Notes under the pieces: model-generated | Told to the model about the DNA's origin: nothing | Databases searched by the model: none | The model's input: the letters and a program-made list of their open reading frames with translations, nothing else | Position numbers and translations under genes: made by a program | Shown here: positions 49,401-61,558 of the stretch, in pieces | How the letters are laid out: each line of letters opens with the position of its first letter | Position numbering within the stretch: position 1 is the stretch's first letter | Source of the DNA: Enchytraeus crypticus | Lineage: Eukaryota; Annelida; Clitellata; Enchytraeida; Enchytraeidae | NCBI GenBank assembly: GCA_905160935.1 | Contig: CAJHZI010000741.1 | Span: forward strand, 322,501-386,500 | Direction: 5' to 3' | DNA length: 64,000 bases

Positions 49401-50704
49401 TTAATCAATTTGTATACACTTATGTGAAACTTCTTTTGCGTTTTGAATATATTAAAATGCATAGGAAGTGATTTTGCCATTAACGAACAGGACACCTAAA
49501 GCAGGCAAACTTCTAGTTCGTAATAGCTCAGTTAAATTGATTAGGTTATAGTTGCTTCTTAATTGCTTAAACTTATTTATGTAATTTCTGCACTTATATT
49601 GTTTGTTATGTCCTACTGCATGTGTCATTATTTTTCTTTGTGTGCATGTGTTTTTGTGTTTGGCTATGTGTACTTGTCTATGTTTGTAGTTTGAATGTAG
49701 GCTAGTGTTAGTATGTAAATCCTATCTCGAGAGCTAATCTTTCTTTCTGTTAATGCAATGCCTACTGGCAGGTCCATGGAATTGAAAGCCTTCACTCTTC
49801 TCTATCTTCTGCTTTCAAGAGCTAATGTCATGGAGTTAATGTGCACTCACTGGCTATCATTGTTCTCGAAGCACAGCTATTTTAGTGTAGCTATGCTACT
49901 TTCTAGTTTAGTCTAGGTGCTATATAGTAATAATAATAGTAGTAGTAGTAGTAATAATGATAATAATAATAACAATAATGATAGAAATATGTGGAGGAGT
50001 TATATGCCATATATCTACGAATAAGCAGTACATTCACAGAGAGAGGCCAGCTAATCACAGAGCAAACCGCCAATAGGCGTCAGATTTTCTTTCTCTTAAA
50101 ATCTTGTCTGTGACCTTGCAAAGGTTCAATGCTATTTGCTTCAGCAGTTATTTTCAACTGCAAGGTCTTCAGTAGCAAGGCAGCGCTTCGACATATCTTG
50201 CTAAACTTATTTCTAATAAACGCTGTACTTTTTGCACCTGGGTTAAAAAAGTAATTGATAAAATTATAAGAATAATGATAATGATGACAATAATATTGCT
50301 GCTGCTACTAATAATAATAATAGGGTCTAGAGTCTACTGATTTAAGAAAATTTTTATGAAACAGATACGACTAGGTTCGCACAATTTTAGCAAAATTTTA
50401 GAGAAATTTAGCAATAATTTCATGAGTTAACTGAAGTTTTAATTCATTAAAACTTTTTATTTTTAGAATTTTTAATCTTTTAGACTAATTAAATCAATTG
50501 AGTCGTCTATCTAATACTTTGTGCCGTTATTATCATGCATTGTAAATTTTTATTGTATTTTGTGTAGTTTAATCGAAACATGTAAGTGCCATTGTTGGCC
50601 TTTGTTTTTCCGTTCACGCATACACTTGATAGTTTTGCACGCAAGAATTGACACGTATAATTACATGTATGATGTGATAAATGAAATAAATAAATAAATA
50701 AATA

Positions 50705-50739
<35 letters not shown>

Positions 50740-53700
50740 TAATAATATTTATAATATAATAATATAATTATAAGTACTTGCTAAACAATCTGTTGATCTC
50801 ATTGAAACTTCTTTCCATTTGTAAAGATTGTCTATCAACCTGCTAGGATTTAATGGAGCGTGCTTTCACAGCTTAGTTAAACGAGACAATCTTGAGTAGC
50901 CTGGCTGTGGTTCAACCCTTTCTTTCTATTTTTAATCTCTTCCATCGAGTCCCACGGCCGTTACAGGATAGGTTTTTTATTTTACAATGTAAAATGTTAT
51001 AATTTAAAAATAATAATAACAATGTAAGGGCATTCTATGAAAGCGTAATGTTTTTTATTTGAATGAAGGTTATTAGGGTAGCAATTATTTTATGAAATTG
51101 GGGGTTCTTTTTTCATATTTTAAGTTTGAAACTTCGGATCAGATAAGATGCGGGATTCAGATCCTCTGTTCACTTCTTTGCTTACTTGTATTCAATAATT
51201 TAAACAGACACTAAATTATATCATTGAGCCTTTTATATATTATAATTATTATATCTTACTGTATGCTGCATAACACTGGATTATTATTTGTTGTAGTCCA
51301 GACAATTGGTTGTTCTATAAAGAATATCTGAGATGTGCAGTTGAGTGCATACAGCCTAAGGACGACAGGTACTTTTGTCTTATCTTCTTTTTGGAATGTG
51401 CTGAATGTACATAGGCTCTCACGTGCAAATGGCACGAAGTCAATTTTTATTAATTTTAGTTTATTGCAGTCGTAATTACTTTCTTTAACAAAAATAAATA
51501 TGCACATGCAATGGTAATTTGTCATTCACTGAATTAATTATGTAGTATATTTCTAATTAAATAAAATTTTTATGTTAAATATTAATTGGTTGTTTGATTT
51601 ATTTACTTGTACTGGATATATTAAAGCCAAAGACAAGCCGCCAATATACTTAAAGCTATCTTTAACTTTTTGTAGTTATTGCAGTAGTTATGTCAATTAA
51701 TGGAGCGTTTTTGTATACTAAGTTATTAAAGGTGTGTACTATACAAATTTGAATCAGTAGACCTAATGTGTGCTTCAAGGACTTTTTTGATTTTATTAAG
51801 AGTTTCTTTATCTATGGGTAGAAAGGCTACAGCTGAGATTTATCTCAGTTTCCTGACTGAAAAGTATGCCAATGATGAGGCGAGTACTGAATTTGAACCT
51901 TGAACCTACTTCGTTGAAGTTGAAAACCTAGCCGATCTTGTTACTTGATGTTTAGCTCGTTAAACTGATTGATTGGCTCGCAGCACTGCGGCCACTGACG
52001 CAGTTTCTTTGTCGACTGTGGTGGAGTTTTTGAAGAGTCAATTGGCAGCATCGTCAGAGGCTAGCTATCCACTGCGCGGACCCTACCTGGCTCAGCTTGA
52101 ACTCATCAGGGTTTTAAAACAACATGGCAACTCTACTTGGTCGACGTTACTAGGTTTGATTGACATTCACTCTAATATATATTCTGCATAGTAGATTTAA
52201 TATGAATATTGTATTCATTTTATACATGAGGTGATCAATGTCCTAATTAATGAGGTGATCAATTACCCGACTATAGCTAAAAACTGGGATTGAGGGAAAG
52301 ATGAATCTGATTATATTCATTTTATACAATATTATTACAATCTTAAATAATTATTTGATTGTAATAATATTGTATAAAATGAACTTATATAAAATATAAT
52401 GATTCGATCACATCAATATCATAGTTATGATAATTATGGGTTCGAGCAGTACTCCATAGTGGGTCTGACGAAGACAGTAAAAGAAACCTTTAAAAGCTCT
52501 AGCAGGAATTTCATACCTGGACTTAAAACAATTAAGAATCTTTAAACTTAGAACAATTAAGAACCTTTGGACTTCAAACAATTAAGAATCTTTGAACTTA
52601 AAACAATTAAGAATAATGGAAGCTTTTCCAAATGATAGAGACGATTGGATTACCTCTAATAGTAAGTGTGTCTCTTTGTGGCATTATGATTGCTTACTAA
52701 TTCTTAATCAAAATTCATCTTCTCGTCAATAATTTCGGTTGCTTGAAATTATGAGTTTCTTAATCTAAAGAATGAAACAAGTTACTCTAATTTTATATGA
52801 GCATAATTAATTGTATTTTTCTTGATCAACTCAGACGCATAGTTATTAATCGATTAACTGATTTATCTCTAGAAACTTTCTAGAGGTGATCTTTTTTTAG
52901 ATAATTTGCTAGCAAAGTGGCACCAAATTTTGACTGACTAATTTAGTGATTGTTGAATTGATTTATTTATAAATTGATTGCTGATTAATTATTGATATAT
53001 ATTTATAGGCAGTCCATTAGATCTGTTGGGTCAGTATTGTGAGAAGTTTGGCAGCAAGGCCTGTTGCTTTGCTGATATCTATGAGTTTATACAGCTTCTA
53101 GAGAGCGATCAACTCAATAAGGTATCAAATAATAAACAAGAATCTAATATCTGACTTCCAATACAAAATAAACTGACCTTTACAGTAACAACATTGAACT
53201 CCTAAGTTATTGTTTAGCATCCATTTCCACATCTTCTCTTCCTAATCAAACTTGTGTCACTTTCAGATTTATGCTATTTTTTTATAGTCTTGCCTCAGGA
53301 TGAGAGTTTTTTTATTCACTTTTGTTTTAACTGTGCTGCTAAGACGGTTGAGAGTATATTGTGTAGAATGATTTCACGGATTTTGATTGCACTCACACGC
53401 TTACAGCAATTCACTCTTGACACATTTCATCAGTTATATCATGATGGACAATTGGAAATGAAACATATGTAATGGAAAAGTTTTGAATATAAATTTTAAT
53501 TTTTTGAGCTTATATTTATACATTCACCTTATATTTATAAATTCACCTTGATTCATCTAAGCGCTCTAATTAATGTACAAGTTGGTGAAGCTATCCCATA
53601 ATGCATTAAATGCACTGCAGTGGAGGTTGATCAGTTTGTTGTGAAGCATTTCTATGGGAAGTTTCTAATTAAATTCCGTTGGTGCATAATGATATTACTG

Positions 53701-56638
53701 GACCTAGTAGATGTGTGGAGGGCAACAGCATCATAGCTGACCTTCTCAATTTCCATAAAATAACTAATCACTTTAGTGTACATTATCTTAAAAAAATGTC
53801 TTACTGTTCAATCATCATCTGTAGCACTTTGATATATTTGATCTCATTTCTGTCTATTCTGCTTCGTAGGGCTTAGAATTAGATCATCATCATCATCCTC
53901 CCTTGAATCTCAGTTTAACCAGAATTACATAATTTTGTATATTTATATGGCTGGCTGATTGGTTGATGAATGCGGGATGACTATAATTGATGTGCATATG
54001 CGTCGTATAATTTTGCTACGATTGTTGGCACATTGACAGGATTTTTACTTTGATTAGTTAACGTATCATGTATTTTTTGTGCACCAGTGGGTTAGTGACA
54101 TGTCAGCCAAAGTCAGTCTTAGGAACCCAGATGATACCATTGTCTTTCCTGAAGATGTATGTAACACATTTTCTACATCTTTTTATGCGAGATTAGTTTA
54201 TTAATTATTTATTGATTAGTTACTGATGTTGTTTTAGAAATTTACTTACAACAAACATTATCTAATGTCAGTTTTCTATGTGACAGTGAAATTATGTGGA
54301 ATACCGTACGGTACTGTAGCTTTGATGTTAAGACCGTATACATGTCGTAATGTGGTAAAGTAAAGTAAATACGTATTATAGTGAAATGATCTTTGTTGAT
54401 ATCAATCACTTTTAATACCACATGTTTAAACCGTTAGCAATTTAGACCATTTTCTTTTATTATCTTGGTGTCGTTAGTGAATCAATATGTTACTTGCTGA
54501 GGATGGTAATTGTATTGCGAAAGCTCAAGTGAGATTAAAAATTTATTTCTCAGTGTTACATTCCTTTTGCAATATACTTCAATTTTATTGAAAATTAACG
54601 CAATGAACTACATGCACAGCAAAATGTACTTCTAATAAACTATCATGCTTAGCGAGTCATCAGCAGACGAACTTGACTGACTGATTGACTGATGATTGAA
54701 TGATGGACTGACTGATTGATTGAGTGACTGACTGATTGATTGAATGTTTGACTGATTGATTGAGTGACTGACTGATTGATTGAATAACTGACTGATTGAT
54801 AGATGGACTGACTGATTGATTGAATGATGGACTGATTGATTGAGTGACTGACTGATTGATTGAATAACTGACTGATTGATAGATGGACTGACTGATTGAT
54901 TGAATGATGGACTGATTGATTGAGTGACTGACTGACTGATTGATTGATGGACTGACTGATTAATGGACTGACTGACTGATTGACTAATTGATTGATTGAT
55001 TGGTTGACCGACTGATTGATTGATTGATAGATTGGAGGCGCACAGCGTCATATCCTCTCTGTGCAGCTCTCTCGCTATGCAGGACAACACGCTGGGTTGA
55101 GCCTGAAGGAAACACTTAGTCTGGTCAATGAGCTCTTACAAAGATACAGAGATGGACTGAGATTTGGTATGTTAGTCACACTGTGGTATTGCGTCTAAGT
55201 CAAATATCTCTCTCTTAGTGCACTGCCTACTGGCAGGTCCATGGTATATAACGCCTCCACTCTTCTCTGTCTTCCGCCGTCCTCTTCATTTCCACATATG
55301 AGTGGGTCTTTAAATCATGTAACATACCTAATCTCGGCTTACCTCTGCCTCTATTTCCTTCCATTCTGCCTTCTTTGACCTCTTTTAGTAGACCTTTCCC
55401 CCTTAGAATGTGTCCTATTAATTAGAATGTGTTTATATTAATTGTTATTGCACCAAATTCACATAGATTGATGGTTATTGCAACTAAGTCACATACACTG
55501 ATGGTTATTGGACCTAAGTCACATATGTTGATGGCTATTGCTCCTAATTCACATGCATGCATGGTTTGAATCTTTGAACTGCTGCTACTGGTGATTCAGA
55601 TTTACACTAAAGAAAATAAAGCCTTTTTTCGCTTGACAGGTGTAGTTATGTTGTTTTTTGCTACCACTTACTAAGGTAGATCTATGATTTTGTTTATATG
55701 CCTACTGTATATAGGTCTAATTGAAATTTACTGATAGATGAACAGGTCTTGTGCTGTCTTTTTGTTTGTAATATTGTATTATAATATTTTCAACGTATAC
55801 AGTTGCTGATATATCTAAAACAAGCACAGTTTTAAATTGGATTTTGCAGATGGATTCTCTTGTTATATTATGTGTGTGTTTCATAGTGTAGTACTGTGTT
55901 GTGTTATGCAGGTGCTGGTATATCTAAGACAAGCATACAGTTGGTAGATTGGAATATACAGATGGCCGTTCATCTACTGCATGATCTCTATCAAACTAAC
56001 CGACAATCTGATGGCAAGTGTCGTAACTTTAATTATTTAAATTCCATTTTGTTCATCTGAAGTCAACGAGGTAGGAATTGGTTATTGATTATAATTATCT
56101 TAAACCTCGTACATTCATAGATTTAATGACATCAGTTGATTTACTTTCGCATATTTGAAATAATGTTGATAGAGGATGATGATGATGGTGAAGATGATGA
56201 TGGTTGAAATAATGTTGTTAGATGATGGTGATGATGGTAAGCTTGGTAATGGCAGTGATGATAATATTGTTGGCAGTGGTGATTGGTGGTAGTGGCAAGT
56301 TTTATTTCCCTTTGATTAATTTAGTAGTTTTGTTGTTTAACTGTTATATTGATTGATTGAAAATTGATTAATTTATTGATTGTAGGTTGGCAGTATTTGT
56401 TTTCGGCGGTAACTCTGCTAGAGGACGCTCTGAGCAGAAGCCCGTCTAATGCTCAGCTCACTCTGCTGCTCACAAAACTCTACACTGAGTTAGGGGCTGC
56501 TGATGCTTGCCGCGTGACATATGAAACCATGGACGTCAAACATATACAACACGACTCAATGGGGTAGGATATCTTAGCCTTTCTGTGTTCTCTAGACTTG
56601 CAGATCTCTCTCTCTTTCATTCATTCTCTCCCCCCTCT

Positions 56639-56685
<47 letters not shown>

Positions 56686-57071
56686 CTACTAGTAAGTGAT
56701 ACGTCGATATGGGTTAGTGCATTAGGTATTACACATTGATTGGTTGTAACGCATTCACATGTTTATATATGGGTTATGATGCATTCACACGTTTATATAT
56801 TATCCTAATTTTTCTATTTGATTGAATTAATTTTAATTAACGATCTATGACTTAAAACGTTACAATCTTTTTGTTTCAGCTGGGTCATATTTAACCCGCT
56901 GTTGAGGTTTGGTCACTTATCATCTGCTAATACTCATTTAGATAACATGCTACAGTTCTTCAGTGGTGTTCGCAAAGAGGTCAGTTTGATGCATTATTTT
57001 ATTTGCTATATAGTACGGTTAAGAGTACTACTTGTAATGTAGATTTGTGACGCTTTTGAAAGTATAGTTTG

Positions 57072-57120
<49 letters not shown>

Positions 57121-59269
57121 CCTCTCTCTCTCTCTCCCTCTCTCTCTCTCTCCCTCTCTCTCTCTCTGTCTCTGCTTGGTCATAGATATTCATATCATGT
57201 TGTGCTTTCATGCTCCTGAAAGAGCAGTCCATTTCCCTTTGCCTTCCTGAGCTTTTGATATGTCGCCTCCTAAGGCACTTGCAGCTTTACGGTTTGTATA
57301 TCCTTCAGTTGCCCAGTGACAACAAGGAAATTACAGTTATGGGTATTAGATGAAAATCACAAGACAATTCCCCTTTCTTTCTTAACAGCGTAAGAACGTA
57401 AATGGCCGTACTGTTGCTAATGAAAAACTGTATAAAGGTAAAGGTATTGATACCTTTTGAAATGTGACATCCTGTTGCCTGACATCTACCTCCTATTTGT
57501 CAAAATAGTGTTTTTAGCTAGTGCTTGTAAGCTGTAACTTTTATTCCTAGTTTCTTTTCTTTGAAGTTCGTATGAATTGTTGTTTATTATGTGCGCTGTT
57601 ATATGGATGTGAAACATGGACCTTGAGGAAGGAAGATACGAGGAAACTGGAAGCGTTAGAAAAGATTAGCTGGACCCAAAATGCAACAAATGAAGAAGTT
57701 CTGGAGAGATTTAGTACAGATAGACAGTTGATAAATGCATTAAGAAATAGAAAGAAGAGCTGAATAAAACACATTCTAAGGGTGGAAAGTTTATTGAAGG
57801 AGGTCAGAGAATGTAAAATGGCAGGAAAAGAAGCAGATGCAGATCGAGATTAGAAATGTTAGATGATTTAAAGATTCACTCATATGTGGACATGAAGAGG
57901 AAAACAGAAGACAGAGAAGAGTGGAGGTGTTATATGCCTTGGACCTGCCTGTAGGCAGTGTATTAGGAGAGATAGAGAGACGTCTGTTTATTTACTGAGC
58001 TTCCTGTAGCTAATTATGATAGGTATTGCCTTGGATCTTGGACTTGCACTGTTTTGAACTCGCTTTCTCTTGTTGTCTCTGTGTACTCAGTCGTCATTGT
58101 GTGGTGCTTTGGCGCCTGTTTGTGTAGAATCTGCAAGAGACGTCCCTGACATTGCCTTATGGCGAGGAACCGGACGTTAAACTCTTATTGATTGATTGAT
58201 TGATATTTGTTGATTGATGTTTCAGACGTGCGACTATCTCATAAATGCCTACAAATTCGGTTCATTTCCTAAGGTAAGCCACTATGCTGCTTTGTTGAGT
58301 ATTTTCAGTTATATACTTATCGTCTACAATATATCTATCCAACTGATTTGGTAACCAATCGCTTATATATAATTCTTTCTATAAAACATGACAAAATATT
58401 CTATTGCACGAACAAAAGGCAAAATTAGAACTGGTAAGTTGCTATCTGATTAAATTCAATATTATGGTACTGTTAATTGATTGATATTTAACTGGCTGAT
58501 GGAATGACAGATCGATTGATAAATTGACTGATATATATTTGATGGACTGTTTGTTGAAGATCAAGGAGTTTATCAACTTCAAAGATCGTTTGGAGAATTC
58601 TATGCAGTTTGCTTGTGCCACCACTGAGAAGCTAATACTGGACGTTATATCGGAACCCAATAAGTGAGTGAAAGAATAGAATTAATTGTTATTTTTAATT
58701 ACTCTTGTTAGTAGCAGTATTTAATTAATTATTATTAGATTTAAAGTTAGATATAAATATAAGATTAAAAATGATTAACATTAGTACATTAGTTACTAAA
58801 ATTATTCTATAAAAGTGCCTGGCTTAATATATGGTAAAATTAAGTATCAGCTATGAAAATCATCAGGTATAAAGTGGTAACAATAAAAATGTAATAAGTA
58901 GCTGCGTGGCCTATTGCATCAGTTGATTGGCTAAGTTGATACCATGCTTATCTGATGTTAGAAGGCTTTCAGGTCTTATCATAGCCAGACCGACTCTGAC
59001 AATGTCATTGTGATGGCGATACGTACAAACTAAGCTTTAACAGTATCTGTTGATCGTGCCTTTCAATTTTACTAAAAAAATCATTTTAATCAAATGTTAT
59101 AAAGATCTATTTAAATTAATAGATTATTTTAACTTTTTTCTTACTTGATCATGCTAATCACTTTAACTGTTATGTCTCTTTTCACAAAGTGGACATTGTG
59201 ATATATTCATGTGCCATTAATATATTAAAATAATTATATCAGCACTGGGAATTGTGATGTATATTGTCC

Positions 59270-59303
<34 letters not shown>

Positions 59304-61526
59304 TGCTCTCATATATGTTATGTGGCAGGTCCAATTTACTTAGTTCTATTCATTTTCAGCTTTCATGCTACATAAGAGAACTCCATCGATCAACTCACTT
59401 TCATCAATCTTCTCCATCTGTTTGGTTAATCCTGTTACAATTATATTTGGCTTATCTGTGCTTGTAACTTGGAATTGTGTGACCACCGAGGTGGTTTCTC
59501 GTTTTCTTCCTAAGTTCTTGCTCAGTAGCCTCTTCAATAGCATATGCTGTTTATGTATAGTCTATTATTGAGTGGCTCGAATTAGACATGAATGATATAA
59601 TGTAGTGTTCATATTGTAGCTGTTGTTGTGTCACAGTTGTTATTGTTGTTGTATCAGTCACAGTGCCACAGTTAACGAGGTGGTCAGAACTTCTATTAAC
59701 CTGTTGTTGTTGTTGTTGTTGTATCAGTCACAGTGTCACAGTTAACGAAGTGATCAACTCTTCTATTAACCTGTTGTTGTTGTTGTATCAGTCACAGTGC
59801 CACAGTTAACGAAGTGATCAACTCTTCTATTAACCTGTTGTTGTTGTTGTTGTTATTGTTGTTGTATCAGTCACAGTGCCACAGTTAACGAGGTGGTCAG
59901 CACTTCTATTAACCTGTTGTTGTGTATCAGTCACAGTGCTACAGTTAACGAAGTGATCAACTCTTCTATTAACCCAGCTCTGGAGAAGATCAACGTTGAG
60001 CTGCTCTCTGATAACAGAGACCTAGACGTCGCCTTCTGCTGGGATCCTCAGTTCAGGTATTGACTTCTGTTTTTTGTCATAAGACTTTACTGACTAACTT
60101 TTTTTTTTGTCTGTCAAGCTGATTTACAATGCATTTGATTTTTATAAATTTGTGTGTTTTTTGATGATTAATATTACGTTACGGTGACTTGATATATGAC
60201 TGCTTGCAAAGCTACATTAGTAATATTTTCATTCTGATTATACTAAACATTGCCCAATGAAACATTTAAACCAAGGCTGTACGCCAGTTTTCCTTTGCGT
60301 CAGTGCTTTCTCTTGTTACAGTAACTTTATTGTCATCATTTTATTTTACATGTTATCTATCTATCATGACTGATAGAGATCACTCAACGTATGAAATTCG
60401 ACATAGTTTCTTTATCTTTCAAAGGATTAAATTACAGTAAACAATTCTACATAGTTTCTTTATCTTTCAAAGGATTAAATTACAGTAAACCATCTTATCT
60501 GTCTGACCTGTTTTCAATCTATAAATCTTCGCGTTGTAATCACTCCTCCAGTAAAAATCTACTTACTGTACCGGACACTAGATCTGCCATTGGCAGATGC
60601 TACTTCAAGTTTTCTGCTCCATCATTATGGAATTCTCGATCACAATATCTTCAATATTCTATTGTATTAGCACTTTCCTGGGCAATCTAAGAACCCATCT
60701 CTTTCCGCCAATAGTCGGTATTCTGACTCTCTTTTCATTCTCGCTTTCTGTTGTGGTCTTTGTAGTTAAGTTGTCATCGTTTTGTGCGTTTGAGTATGTT
60801 GATGCTGAGTCTGCTTGAGACGTCCCTGGCATTGCCTTATGGTGAGTGACCAGATGGTAAATTCTTATTGATTGATTGGTTGACTATAATTTATGTTTTG
60901 GAATATGTAAACGAATTTAGGAAAACTTTTCGGTTCTCTTGCTCCATCTAAGTCAATCATCAGTGACCTTCTTTCTAGTTTATGTTTCTATTGAAAGTTA
61001 TGTGAAGAGGGTAATTTCTACAGAGCGTGTTGGTGCCTTGAGGCCTTTATGTCTTGTATCATATTCTCTGAGTCAAATGTATTCAGTGTTGGATTATTCT
61101 TATTTTCGTGATCGCTATTCTCTTTCTATTCTGTTCTATCTTAAATTTAATGAGGGTCTTGTTCAACATACTTGTTTATAAAAACTATGTAAACTTATTC
61201 GTTTTACAGGCAAATTATTGAAGACTTCAAGCAGAAATCGTATAAAGAAGAGGTATTTATTTTTATATATTATTCTCATACTTTTCTTTTTGTTTAACAA
61301 TAATATATTTATTTTACAATAGTGTTGACAACGTGGCAGTTTAGAATTTTTTACATGACAATTATTTTTAGCTAACATTTTCTATTGAATTTTATGTTAA
61401 ATCTTCTGTTTATTAAAAGCTTATTAAAGTTTTAGTTGCAGATCTAGCATATCTTATTATATCAACAAGGATTGCGTCAGCATTAATATTATTAAAAAGT
61501 GACACTAGGTTAACTTTTATATGCAG

Positions 61527-61558
<32 letters not shown>

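Noticed and set aside
54632..55090. 152-residue Ser/Gln/Asn-rich minus-strand frame
   Set aside because: Reading of the TGATTGAT array; it overlaps the real NAA25 exon 11 on the other strand.
56999..57232. Arg/Glu-rich minus-strand frame
   Set aside because: Translation of a (CT)n tract.
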